Virus record (IMG/VR): IMGVR_UViG_3300006754_007973
Location: 1-30,074 of that record
Reading direction: 5' to 3' (one strand)
DNA: 30,074 bases
DNA from: a virus
The notes beneath the pieces are model-generated. The model ran no database searches and was not told the origin of the DNA. It saw nothing but the letters and a program-made list of their open reading frames with translations. The stretch's first letter is position 1. Each line of letters begins with the position of its first letter. Shown piece by piece: positions 1-8,316 of the stretch. A program made the translations under genes and the position numbers.

Positions 1-1
1 A

Positions 2-1966
2 CGTAAGTTACAAAAAGGAAAACCAACTGATAAGGGTACAGAAAGATTTTATTATGCTGCTCATGATGGTGAAACTCATATGGTTACTAAGGATCATGCA
101 AAACTAAAAGGATGGAGTCCTGCCAGCGCTCGCGATGTAAAAAAACATAAAAATAATTCCGAAAGAAAAGTAAAAGATTCAATGAAAGGTAAGAGACCTG
201 CTAAAAAGGGTAAGGTTAATTCTAAATCACGAATTAAACACAGTAAGAAACGTGAAAAACAATTAGAGTTAGAAGGAAAAAGAGATATGGCGATCGCTGG
301 AGCAGGTGGCGCAAAAGCTAGTCAAGGAGAATCTAGGTTTTGTAGTGCTATGAATATGTTAAATGAAAAAAAATTCAAAAAAGAAAATGCAGGTGAAATA
401 AATAAAATTATTGAAAATAAAAACTGGGATAAACCGTATCCGGGCAAGGCTGAAGATGCAAGAAATTTGGAAGCAATAGGGCTAAATCTTAATGATAATG
501 AAGGTAAAGAATATATAGCTACAAGAGAAATATTTGCACAACAAGAGTTAGCTAGAATAAAAGGAATAAATAATTCAGTTTTTCATAGTAAGCAGGGTTT
601 TAATAAAAATGAAAAAGAGTACAATAGGTGGATGAGAGCTGCATATGACGGCGCAATAGCTAATAAAAAAATATTAAAAGAAGATACTAATATAGACACT
701 ACTAAGCCTATGACGACCGTACAATCGACTTCAGAGGGAGGAGGAATAGATAAGGAAATGCTTGCCGAACTGGAGAGTCTTGAGAAAAAAGCAACAGATG
801 CAGACGATAAAAAATATTATAAGAAACAGATAGCAAATTTTAAAAAAAATAGAGAATATCATGATACTTATGTCGTCGGCCAAGACGAAAAAGGCAGAAC
901 AACTATAGTTTCAATATCTAATAAACAAGCTTGGGATTTAAGTGATCCTCACAGTAGTAGCACTCCTCTAGCAAGATTCAAAAATTTAAAAAAACTAGTT
1001 GAAGAACAGAATCTTTCCCCGGAAGTTGCAAAAACAATTCAAAATAATATCAATACTAATATTGAGTCCTTGCAAGACAGTAAAAAAGCTACTATTAAAG
1101 CCACTATCTCAGTAGAAATTGATGAAAATTTAGTTACATTATGTAAAACTAAAGAAATACAATCGTATATGAAACAATTAGATGATTATGCCGATATAAA
1201 TAAAAAAAGGCCATCGCCGTTAGCTAAATATCTCGAATCGCAGGAAATAGAAAATTGGCCCAGCTTGCCAATTAAAAATAAGTTAGAACTTATGAAAGAA
1301 AGTGCTGCTGAGCAACTCTCCGGCCAACCACCCAAAACTCCAGCCGAAAGACCCTATGGAAAAATTTTTACAAAAATAGGAGAACTTGCATCATCTGAAA
1401 GATTCCGGAATATGTATCCTGAAATAAATTTTGAAAGTAAAGGTATAGCAAAAAGCAGTGAAATCAAAAACGCAGAGAAGACCTCAATAAGTGAAGCTCA
1501 TAAAAAATTAGTAAAATCTCTTGTAGGAGGAGATAAAAAAAGCGGATACCCAGATTCTGAGGGAAATAATGGTCCGCTTATTAAATCATATATTAGTACA
1601 GTTTTAGAATCTATGCATTATACTTCTGATGTATTTGATGAAGATGGATCGATGATAAAACTAAGTGGAGGAAGGGGAATTCAACCGTCACAAATCCGAT
1701 CTTGTCTAGGTGAGTTAAGTGGATTTGACGGTAATCTTAAAACCAAAAAGGGAAGAAACGATTTATTAGAGCATTTACAAAATAAATGTAAAGTAGATTC
1801 CAAAACAGGAACAATTTCTGTTACAGATGATGCAGGGGACAATGAATTAGCTTTTGATGTATGGAGAACAGCAGGAAGTAATTCTAAAGTTTCTACTTCT
1901 TTCGGATCGACAATGAGAGAATGCCTCGGTTCGAAAGTAGATGAGAAAAGAAAAATAACAAAATAA
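2..1966 (+). CDS. Long charged phage protein of unknown function, 5'-truncated
   Basis: The reading frame is open from base 2, so the gene begins upstream of the window; the ATG at 80 is internal to this open frame and probably not the start. About 654 residues are visible. The N-terminal part is very rich in Lys and Arg (roughly the first 90 residues), followed by a Gly/Ala-rich turn (GAGGAKASQGESR) and a long hydrophilic, largely helical region with no membrane segment and no catalytic motif I recognise. The C-terminus is mixed and ends in a basic tail. It lies 22 bases upstream of a second gene with a capsid-targeting-like N-terminus, so a virion or internal-protein role is possible. That role is inferred from the neighbour only; the protein family is not recognised. 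Confidence 0.75.
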   Translation, partial: RKLQKGKPTDKGTERFYYAAHDGETHMVTKDHAKLKGWSPASARDVKKHKNNSERKVKDSMKGKRPAKKGKVNSKSRIKHSKKREKQLELEGKRDMAIAGAGGAKASQGESRFCSAMNMLNEKKFKKENAGEINKIIENKNWDKPYPGKAEDARNLEAIGLNLNDNEGKEYIATREIFAQQELARIKGINNSVFHSKQGFNKNEKEYNRWMRAAYDGAIANKKILKEDTNIDTTKPMTTVQSTSEGGGIDKEMLAELESLEKKATDADDKKYYKKQIANFKKNREYHDTYVVGQDEKGRTTIVSISNKQAWDLSDPHSSSTPLARFKNLKKLVEEQNLSPEVAKTIQNNINTNIESLQDSKKATIKATISVEIDENLVTLCKTKEIQSYMKQLDDYADINKKRPSPLAKYLESQEIENWPSLPIKNKLELMKESAAEQLSGQPPKTPAERPYGKIFTKIGELASSERFRNMYPEINFESKGIAKSSEIKNAEKTSISEAHKKLVKSLVGGDKKSGYPDSEGNNGPLIKSYISTVLESMHYTSDVFDEDGSMIKLSGGRGIQPSQIRSCLGELSGFDGNLKTKKGRNDLLEHLQNKCKVDSKTGTISVTDDAGDNELAFDVWRTAGSNSKVSTSFGSTMRECLGSKVDEKRKITK

Positions 1967-1988
1967 TAAATAAGAGTGGAGAATAAAA

Positions 1989-2741
1989 ATGAAGCTTAGA
2001 GAGATATTGCGTGAAAGTGAAGCATCAGATGCAGCTCATAAAAAAGGATGGAAAAGTAAAGGTGGCGGTGCATGGATGGATAAATCCGGTAAAACTGTTG
2101 CAATAACTAAAAAGGGTAAATTGACGCCAGTAGGATCAGATGATAAATCCAAATTAAAGAGTGTAAAATCTCAGGATGACCCAGATTTTGGTGATAAAGC
2201 AGTTACCCCAAAGCTTGGCGACGAAGCTTCATCAGAATTAAATGATTTTTCAGGCCGTGCAGAGGATTGGTTACGCGTTGATCCAACTGAATGGAAAGGT
2301 TTAGATCATGAAGAAAAGGTTGATATCATCCAACACGATTCTGCTTTAATGGATGCATTGACAGACAAAGGTGTAGATACCTCTATACTAACACCCGATA
2401 ATGTATCAAAAATGGTTGATAATATAGATACATATTACGGTGAAGAAGATGATAGGGAAGAAACAGAGCCACAACAATATGAAAAAACTGCAGAAAAAGA
2501 ACGCAAAAAGGCTATCAATACTATAACAAACGCAGAAGGTTTTGATGGTGGTTCGCCGGAAGATCAGGCCAGAATTGCTCATGATTATATGACAAATGAA
2601 TTCATTCCTAGCGTTAAAAATGATAGTTATAAATATGGCGAAATGGCTGCAGAACGCCTGGCATCTTCACTATATAGTAATTGGAGATCGAAAGAAGCAG
2701 CGACTGCTGTTTTGAATGCATGGAATGATAACAAAGTATAA
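1989..2741 (+). CDS. Hypothetical phage protein with capsid-targeting-like N-terminus
   Basis: 250 residues with a GGAG ribosome-binding site a few bases before the ATG. The protein begins MKLREILRESEAS, which resembles the short N-terminal capsid-targeting peptides of T4 internal proteins: about ten residues, a hydrophobic/acidic mix, cut after an (I/L)xE-type site by the prohead protease. A Gly/Lys segment follows (GWKSKGGGAWMDKSGKTVA, about residues 20-38), then an acidic, helical remainder. No enzyme motif and no membrane segment are seen. It directly follows the truncated long gene and is probably co-transcribed with it. A packaged internal or scaffold-associated protein is a reasonable guess, but the family is not recognised. 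Confidence 0.7.
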   Translation: MKLREILRESEASDAAHKKGWKSKGGGAWMDKSGKTVAITKKGKLTPVGSDDKSKLKSVKSQDDPDFGDKAVTPKLGDEASSELNDFSGRAEDWLRVDPTEWKGLDHEEKVDIIQHDSALMDALTDKGVDTSILTPDNVSKMVDNIDTYYGEEDDREETEPQQYEKTAEKERKKAINTITNAEGFDGGSPEDQARIAHDYMTNEFIPSVKNDSYKYGEMAAERLASSLYSNWRSKEAATAVLNAWNDNKV

Positions 2742-2919
2742 CACAGAGAAAACTATGAATGAATATGATAAGATAGACCATATTATGTATAATTCTGAAC
2801 TTTCGGATGATGCGCAATAACAAGGCTTTGTCCGGAAGAATTAATGACAACTAATAATATTAAAAATTGTAACAAAACTTTCAGATTCTGGGAAATTAGG
2901 TGCAAGGCAGGAGGATGGA
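2742..2919 (+). other. Intergenic stretch before nfuA with a possible 21-residue micro-ORF
   Basis: 178 bases without a convincing gene. An ATG at 2755 opens a frame of 21 codons (MNEYDKIDHIMYNSELSDDAQ, stop at 2818-2820) with only a weak purine-rich stretch upstream. No clear hairpin terminator or promoter was found. The last 20 bases turn GC-richer and carry the AGGAGG ribosome-binding site of nfuA, so the foreign-looking segment may begin here. Confidence 0.3.
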
Positions 2920-3501
2920 ATGATCACAGTTACCGATGTTGCTCGCGAAGAGATCATCAAACTGATGGAGAAACAAGAGCAACAGGTCAAAGGGGTGCGG
3001 ATTAAGGCGGAAGCCTTATCCCCTCTTCAAGCGAACTTTCGTCTTCGATTTGTTGCCGAGTGGCAGGAGGAGTCTACTGACGTCATCACAGAGTTTGATG
3101 GATTCAATATCTATATCGATCCCGAGAGTATGTCATATGTTGACGAGGTAACTGTCGATTTTGTCGAGAGCCTTGCTGGCAGAGGATTCAAGATAGAGAA
3201 TCCAAACAAGGTCCCCACCCATCTTAAGGGAACAATCGCCGAAAAGATCCAGTCGATTATCGATGATAAGATCAATCCACAGATCGCATCGCACAACGGC
3301 CATCTTTCGCTGCTTGACGTCAAAGAAGAGACGGCTTACGTCAAATTTGGCGGTGGATGTCAGGGTTGTGGAATGGCAGACGTTACGCTGAAACAAGGTG
3401 TTGAGGTGCTTATTAAAGAAGCATGCCCTGAGATTGAGGAAATCCTTGACGTAACAGATCACGCCGATGGCAAGAATCCCTACTTCCAGGGCGCCTACTG
3501 A
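2920..3501 (+). CDS. nfuA: NfuA-type iron-sulfur cluster carrier protein
   Basis: 193 residues, the usual length of NfuA (E. coli about 191). Residues 1-100 match the degenerate A-type carrier (HesB/IscA-like) domain that has lost its cysteines. Residues about 108-185 match the NifU C-terminal domain with GGGCQGCGMADVTLK, placing the cluster-binding CxxC at C147 and C150. NfuA accepts a 4Fe-4S cluster and delivers it to apo-enzymes in the cytoplasm. A strong AGGAGG lies just before the ATG. Base composition stands out: one 60-base line counted in the gene is about 48% GC, while neighbouring genes are around 30%, and codons such as CTG, GCC and ATC are common. This suggests recent acquisition from a bacterium. 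The gene stands alone, with about 180 bases free on each side. A radical SAM enzyme that would need a 4Fe-4S cluster is encoded at 25778. Confidence 0.93.
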   Translation: MITVTDVAREEIIKLMEKQEQQVKGVRIKAEALSPLQANFRLRFVAEWQEESTDVITEFDGFNIYIDPESMSYVDEVTVDFVESLAGRGFKIENPNKVPTHLKGTIAEKIQSIIDDKINPQIASHNGHLSLLDVKEETAYVKFGGGCQGCGMADVTLKQGVEVLIKEACPEIEEILDVTDHADGKNPYFQGAY

Positions 3502-3544
3502 TCCTGCTCCACAAGCTAAAATTATAATGAGCATATACAATAAA

Positions 3545-3573
3545 TTGTCAAAATAGGTAAAGTGATATATAAA
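3545..3573 (+). promoter_or_regulatory. Sigma70-like promoter ahead of the glycan operon
   Basis: TTGTCA (3545-3550) and TATAAA (3568-3573) are separated by exactly 17 bases; each differs from consensus by one base. It sits in the gap after nfuA and would start a transcript near 3580, with a leader of about 105 bases before the ATG at 3686. It would drive the long co-directional gene run that follows. In 70% AT DNA such matches occur by chance, so confidence is moderate. Confidence 0.5.
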
Positions 3574-3685
3574 AATTTCACAACAACATAAAGCTGCTAT
3601 GTATTTGTGATAAGGCAGAAAAGTATAATTACTAAACATAGTTTTATTATAACATTGTAGAAAAGCAATACAATAGGAGACGGTT

Positions 3686-4117
3686 ATGATAAGTGAAACA
3701 AATTTGCTCGCGACATTTGTTAATGCCAGGCATAAAGTAAGTTCAGTTTTACAATTGATCACAGATAATTTTGAAGTAGTAAATAATAAGGTATTCCTTT
3801 TAAAGGATATCGACGATGATACGAGTTTTATCCTTACATATAATATAATAAAAAAGGATATAGTATTTTCAGATGTAGTAAGAAATACAATTTCACTCCA
3901 TAGAAAAAAAGGAATCAATACGCTCTATACATTGAATGCATTGAATGAAGTAGTAATGCTTCAAAATAGTGGAGACTTAGATGTAAATTTTACAGTGGAT
4001 TGGAATGAATATAAGAATTGTATTTTGTTAACAAAATTTGTCGAAGATAATTCAGATGAATATGAACTAAGAAAAATAAATACAGAACTTGTAAAAGTGT
4101 TTACGTTAAGAAAGTAA
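3686..4117 (+). CDS. Hypothetical phage protein
   Basis: 143 residues, with a TAGGAG ribosome-binding site six bases before the ATG. It is a soluble alpha/beta-looking protein with no signal peptide, membrane segment or metal motif. The C-terminal half has the run NTLYTLNALNEVV followed by a conserved-looking VDWNEYKNCILLT segment (about residues 110-125). I have a general impression of similar small proteins in T4-like aquatic phages but cannot name a family. It is the first gene after the promoter-like site at 3545 and lies 13 bases before the glycosyltransferase fusion, so it is probably the leading gene of that transcript. Confidence 0.7.
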   Translation: MISETNLLATFVNARHKVSSVLQLITDNFEVVNNKVFLLKDIDDDTSFILTYNIIKKDIVFSDVVRNTISLHRKKGINTLYTLNALNEVVMLQNSGDLDVNFTVDWNEYKNCILLTKFVEDNSDEYELRKINTELVKVFTLRK

Positions 4118-4130
4118 AGGCAAATAATAA

Positions 4131-6560
4131 ATGAAAAAGTTGGAAGACGTTTTAGCATCTGTTGTCTTATTAGCAGAAGATACAGGTATCGAACATACAA
4201 AAGCTGCAATAGAAAATGTATTGCAACAATCCCACCAAAATCTTGAGATCATTGTCGCCGCATTATTTGACGATACTGATCTCAAGAAACTCTATAACAA
4301 TAATTGGAAAGTAAAATTTCAAGATGCTGAAGAAGGTGTAGAATTTATTGCTAAAGTAATAGATGAATGCACAGGCGATGCAATTTTTTATAAGACAGTA
4401 ACTAATGTATTATGGTTCCCAAATCATATCAAGGCTCACTTGGAAGATTTTAGAACACATGCATGGAAGAATAAATGGTCATTGTCACATATAGAAATTA
4501 GAGATGAGGATAATCCTGATCATCCGTTAAATACAATTGGGTATAGAATAGAAAATCCACCTCAATTGGAAAAAATAATATTGGATGAGATTGTTCATCT
4601 TCCCGATGTAACACCAGACTGGCCATCATGTGTTGTAAAGGATGATGACGATAATATTAATTTTATCCCAGGAAATGCATTGGTAGAATGGCATAAAGCA
4701 GAACTTAAAGGAACTATTCCAAAGGAAATTACTGTTGTACAATGGATAAAGCAGGGTGGTGAACAAGTAGCTGATGAAGACCTTGCAACAAAAATTGGTT
4801 TACCTGCAGCGACAGATGTCAAGGAAGAAAATATATTCAATCAAGAAACAGGTGAAGTTGAAATCAAGAGAAAAATTCCTACAATAGTTGGTAATGTATT
4901 TCTTGATGAACAATATAATAATGGTATAAGAAATGTTGTTAATGAAACAAAGGATATAGAAACAATTGGTATCAAGAGAACAATGGGTATGGGTGATATT
5001 GTTCTTGTAGAACCAGTTATTAGAGCATTAAAAAGTAAATATCCGAGTGCCAAGATAACATTATATACAGCTAAACCAGCTATTGTAGATTATTTTGAAG
5101 CTAAACCAGATGATATAGTTACATTAGAAGATAATCAATTAATACAGGATTTTCTTGCTACAACAGATAATGATGTGAAATATGACTTAGATCTTGCTTA
5201 TGAATCTAGAACAGGCAGATCATTTATTGATTCTTACTTTGATACAATTGGAATGAAGGTTAATCATAAAGATAAAATTCCTAAATTGGTAGGTAGCAAT
5301 CATAATGTTAAAGATTCAGTTAAAGTACCCGATTCTAAATATGTAGTTGTAGTTGGTGATGGTTCTGGTTGGATAGGAAAAACATGGAATCCTGCAGAAT
5401 ATACTAAAGTTGTTCAATATTTACTAGATAAGGGATATGAGGTTGTAGAACCAGGTATTGAAAATTATTCTGGACTTACTGATACCAAATGGAATAGTGC
5501 AGATTTCCCAACGTTGGTTAAATTATTGCAATTCTGTGATTTGTTTGTAGGTGGAGATAATGGGCCAATGCATATTGCTTCAGCGTTCAATAGAAAAAGA
5601 GTGTTGATTGCTGGATCAGCATTACCATACTTTACAAACCCAAATAGAGAAGGTGTTTATTATGTACAGGATAATTCATTAGATTGCCTTGGTTGCAAGC
5701 ATAAACAATTCTTTGGAACTAATGGGCAACAAATTACATTTATGCCTCAATGTGATAATGATGAACAAGGTATATGTATGCAAACATTAAAAGCTGAACA
5801 TGTAATTGGTGGCATAGAAAAGTTAATGATGAATAATCCTATTTCAATGATTGACAAGAAAACACCACTTAACTTTATGTTAAATATTCCTGGTTGGTCA
5901 TATTATAAGGATGAGAAATTAGATCTTATTCAGAGAGAAAGATTAACAGAACATCCCGATCAAGATAAGGATATCTCGACAGAATATGCTGATAGATGGG
6001 AACAGGTATATAAGGATCATGCACTTCCATTGGCAAAAGAATTGAAGAAATATACTGATAGTAAACGTCTTCTTGATGTTGGATGTAATATGGGTATATT
6101 TGTTAAAGCGGCAATTGATGAAGGGTTTGATGCTTATGGAATTGACATTAATAAGAAAAGTGTAGAACGTGCACATGAAGTATTTCCAGAATTAAAGGAA
6201 AAAATTATTGATGATCCTGATACTGATGTATGTTGTAGATTAGGTTCAGAATCACATATAAAACTATTTGATATAATTACAGCTAATCAAGTATTAGAAC
6301 ATATGAGTGATCCTATAGATTTTATGGAATCAATAAAAGCTATGCTTGATGACAATGGTGTATTATTAATTGGATCTCCATGTTGGGAAGAAGAAGGTGC
6401 ACAAGAGTTATGGCATAAGTGGGGATCGTTTGGAACTGGCGAGCATACATGGATTCCTACAGAAAAATCATTTGCAGAAATATGTAAGAAGGCCGGTTTT
6501 GATTATAAGTTAATTGAAGATACAAAGAATGGCCTTCTCTCATTATGTTACAAAATATGA
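4131..6560 (+). CDS. Three-domain fusion: GT2-like, GT9 heptosyltransferase-like and SAM methyltransferase
   Basis: 809 residues. Residues about 8-165 start like a GT2 (GT-A) glycosyltransferase (SVVLLAEDTG, then AIENVLQQSHQNLEIIVA), but no convincing DxD is visible, so this domain may be degenerate. Residues about 280-560 form a GT9 domain of the ADP-heptose:LPS heptosyltransferase type, with the nucleotide-sugar signature GDNGPMHIASAF near 475 and a Cys-rich segment after it. Residues about 625-805 are a class I SAM methyltransferase (LLDVGCNMG near 647, NQVLEHM near 720). The predicted role is transfer of a heptose or similar sugar to a glycan, with methylation of the product or acceptor. 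No membrane segment is seen, so it should act in the cytoplasm. It overlaps the next small ORF by ATGA. The GT9 and methyltransferase calls are strong, the GT2 call moderate. Confidence 0.88.
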   Translation: MKKLEDVLASVVLLAEDTGIEHTKAAIENVLQQSHQNLEIIVAALFDDTDLKKLYNNNWKVKFQDAEEGVEFIAKVIDECTGDAIFYKTVTNVLWFPNHIKAHLEDFRTHAWKNKWSLSHIEIRDEDNPDHPLNTIGYRIENPPQLEKIILDEIVHLPDVTPDWPSCVVKDDDDNINFIPGNALVEWHKAELKGTIPKEITVVQWIKQGGEQVADEDLATKIGLPAATDVKEENIFNQETGEVEIKRKIPTIVGNVFLDEQYNNGIRNVVNETKDIETIGIKRTMGMGDIVLVEPVIRALKSKYPSAKITLYTAKPAIVDYFEAKPDDIVTLEDNQLIQDFLATTDNDVKYDLDLAYESRTGRSFIDSYFDTIGMKVNHKDKIPKLVGSNHNVKDSVKVPDSKYVVVVGDGSGWIGKTWNPAEYTKVVQYLLDKGYEVVEPGIENYSGLTDTKWNSADFPTLVKLLQFCDLFVGGDNGPMHIASAFNRKRVLIAGSALPYFTNPNREGVYYVQDNSLDCLGCKHKQFFGTNGQQITFMPQCDNDEQGICMQTLKAEHVIGGIEKLMMNNPISMIDKKTPLNFMLNIPGWSYYKDEKLDLIQRERLTEHPDQDKDISTEYADRWEQVYKDHALPLAKELKKYTDSKRLLDVGCNMGIFVKAAIDEGFDAYGIDINKKSVERAHEVFPELKEKIIDDPDTDVCCRLGSESHIKLFDIITANQVLEHMSDPIDFMESIKAMLDDNGVLLIGSPCWEEEGAQELWHKWGSFGTGEHTWIPTEKSFAEICKKAGFDYKLIEDTKNGLLSLCYKI

Positions 6561-6652
6561 GGACATTGATAGAAGAATTTAAAGAAGCTTATAATAAAAA
6601 AGCAGATATTTTTGTTATTCTTTATGACAAAGATATTGAGAAAGAAGGGTAA
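6557..6652 (+). CDS. Small 31-residue ORF coupled to the fusion gene
   Basis: An ATG at 6557 overlaps the stop of the upstream gene (ATGA), and the frame runs 31 codons to TAA at 6650-6652 (starts MRTLIEEFKEAYNKK, ends YDKDIEKEG). It fills the gap exactly: the next gene starts two bases after its stop, and that gene's ribosome-binding site lies inside its last codons. Composition is like that of real proteins here (amphipathic helix, then a short beta segment). It may be a true microprotein or the tail of a lost gene. No function can be given. Confidence 0.4.
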   Translation: MRTLIEEFKEAYNKKADIFVILYDKDIEKEG

Positions 6653-6654
6653 AA

Positions 6655-7119
6655 GTGGACACCATAGGAAATTTAATTGATCGTCTCTGTATTTTAGAAA
6701 AAAGAAAAGAAATTTTAGAAGAAGATAGAGCTATTAATCATGAAGTTATTGATGAGCTTGAAGAACAGAGAGGTTGGATTGTTGCCGATATGGGTAGAAT
6801 TACAAAAGCAATAAGAAAAGGCAAACATCCTGGCATACTTAAGAAAAATAAGATATATGATCCAGATATAAAAGAAGAAGAATGCAATAATCTTATTAAT
6901 CTAATTTTCAAGTTAGACTTAGTAACAAGAAAATTATGGGAACTAGAAGACAAAAGAAGGGATTCGGATAATATAACTCCAGATGATCGTCTTGAAGCAT
7001 GTGATCAAGTCTCTAAATATAATAAACAACGTAATAATTTAATTGATAGAATAGATGAGGTATACGTTGCATCATTAAAGAAAGCAAAAGTAAATGAAGA
7101 TACTTATTTCGGGTGCTAA
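6655..7119 (+). CDS. DUF4254-like coiled-coil protein
   Basis: 154 residues starting with GTG; AAGAAGGG lies about five bases upstream and supports this start. It is helical and highly charged. The pattern TIGNLIDRLCIL at the N-terminus, KLWELEDKRRD near the middle, and KYNKQRNNLIDRIDE near the C-terminus resembles DUF4254, a small helical family often found beside glycosyltransferase genes. The match is from memory of the pattern, not a search. It overlaps the next gene (RmlD-like) by 26 bases, which implies coupled translation. Biochemical role is unknown. Confidence 0.7.
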   Translation: MDTIGNLIDRLCILEKRKEILEEDRAINHEVIDELEEQRGWIVADMGRITKAIRKGKHPGILKKNKIYDPDIKEEECNNLINLIFKLDLVTRKLWELEDKRRDSDNITPDDRLEACDQVSKYNKQRNNLIDRIDEVYVASLKKAKVNEDTYFGC

Positions 7120-7963
7120 AGGTCAATTAGTAAAAGAAATTATTGACTTAGCTACTCAACAAGAAAAAATTGAGGTTCATCCGTATTCAAGGGATGTTTG
7201 GGATATAACTAACTATGATAAGAATAGAGAAATATTTGAGTTAGTGGAACCTGATGTGTATATTCATGGAGCTAGTATCCATCATGTAGCAGATATACAT
7301 AAAGATTCTAGATTGGCAGCAAAAGTAAATATCGCAGCTACTCATAATTTGATAAAGCTCTGTAATGAGATGGATAACTGTAAATTCATAAATTTCTCTA
7401 CAGATTATATATTCAGTGAAAGATCTTTTGAGCCACTTACAACAAAAACAGCATTTGATGAGAGTTCAGAAAGAACACCTTTCAATTTATATGGTGTGAT
7501 GAAGTATGCTATAGAACAAATGTTAGAAAATGATTGTAATAAGTGGATGAATATTAGAGTATGTGGATTATTTGGTAAGTATGGATCAAGGGCAAAGAAT
7601 GATTCTAATTTTCCTTTGATGATTTTAGATAAGATAAAAAATAAAGAAGAAATTAAAGTAGTTGATGATCAAATTATAACAGTAGGATATTGCAAAGATA
7701 TAGCACACAATATTATAACGATACTTAATGTGGCAAGTGGCCACTATCATATGATGAATGAAGGTATATTGACGTGGTATGATTTAGCCAGCTTTATTTG
7801 TAATATAAAAGGTTATAATAACATAAGTAAAGTAAGTTCAACAGAATTCTATTCAGATTTTAAAAGAGCTCAAACGACAGCATTAGAAAATAAAAGATTA
7901 CCAAAATTTCCAGATTGGAGAGACGCAATAGTAAGATTTATGAAAGAAATTGGAGAAATTTAA
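7094..7963 (+). CDS. RmlD-like dTDP-4-dehydrorhamnose reductase family protein
   Basis: 289 residues, the usual length for RmlD/RfbD. It belongs to the extended short-chain dehydrogenase family: an N-terminal Rossmann loop GAKGQLVKE (residues 7-15), the FSTDYIF segment typical of RmlD, and the catalytic YxxxK as Y133-G-V-M-K137. RmlD reduces dTDP-4-keto-L-rhamnose to dTDP-L-rhamnose with NAD(P)H in the cytoplasm. An RmlC-like epimerase follows at 8313, which fits a deoxysugar pathway, but no RmlA or RmlB is seen in the window, so the substrate may differ or come from the host. The third glycine of the usual nucleotide-binding loop is replaced by Val. The start is inside the preceding gene (26-base overlap). 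Confidence 0.85.
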   Translation: MKILISGAKGQLVKEIIDLATQQEKIEVHPYSRDVWDITNYDKNREIFELVEPDVYIHGASIHHVADIHKDSRLAAKVNIAATHNLIKLCNEMDNCKFINFSTDYIFSERSFEPLTTKTAFDESSERTPFNLYGVMKYAIEQMLENDCNKWMNIRVCGLFGKYGSRAKNDSNFPLMILDKIKNKEEIKVVDDQIITVGYCKDIAHNIITILNVASGHYHMMNEGILTWYDLASFICNIKGYNNISKVSSTEFYSDFKRAQTTALENKRLPKFPDWRDAIVRFMKEIGEI

Positions 7964-8047
7964 TTTTGAATGGTTTTATATTATTACTAAATAGAAAGGA
8001 ATTTCTATGTTAACAACAGCATAGATAAAAAGAATGGAGAAATAGAA

Positions 8048-8236
8048 ATGCAATGGTTAAAAGATAGATATGCAGAAAGAACATCCTGGGATGGCGGCGT
8101 ATTAATTGGAATCGGTGTAGTTAGTTTATTGTTTTCACCATGGATACAATATTTGGCCTATGTAGCAATTGTTTATGGTGTCTGGACACTAATAAAGAAA
8201 GAACGCGAAGATGACGATCGTGGAGGCACTCCATAA
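8048..8236 (+). CDS. Small two-helix membrane protein
   Basis: 62 residues. Hydrophobic segments at about residues 17-31 and 34-50, separated by a short Pro/Trp turn, indicate a hairpin inner-membrane protein. The N-terminus is charged (KDRYAERTSWDGG) and the C-terminus very charged (KKEREDDDRGG). A GGAG lies before the ATG. The gene stands in an otherwise loose region with 84 bases upstream and 35 downstream. It could be holin-like by size and topology, but nothing lytic surrounds it, so it is listed as a hypothetical membrane protein. Confidence 0.7.
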   Translation: MQWLKDRYAERTSWDGGVLIGIGVVSLLFSPWIQYLAYVAIVYGVWTLIKKEREDDDRGGTP

Positions 8237-8271
8237 GGAAGAGCTCTCCCTGTAAAGTAGGAGAAAGTATA

Positions 8272-8316
8272 ATGAGACTTATTTCAGAAATAACAAAGGA
8301 ATGGAGATTATTGTGA
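8272..8316 (+). CDS. 14-residue leader ORF coupled to the RmlC-like gene
   Basis: The ATG at 8272 has AGGAG eight bases upstream. The frame encodes MRLISEITKEWRLL and ends with TGA at 8314-8316, overlapping the GTG start of the next gene (GTGA). The layout is that of translational coupling through a leader peptide. It may also be the remaining start of a lost gene. Only sequence layout supports it. Confidence 0.35.
   Translation: MRLISEITKEWRLL

Noticed and set aside
3133-3918. 261-codon open frame on the minus strand
   Set aside because: It runs antisense through nfuA and the gene at 3686, has no ribosome-binding site, and its Cys/Leu/Ile-rich composition is that of a shadow frame. All credible genes here are on the + strand.
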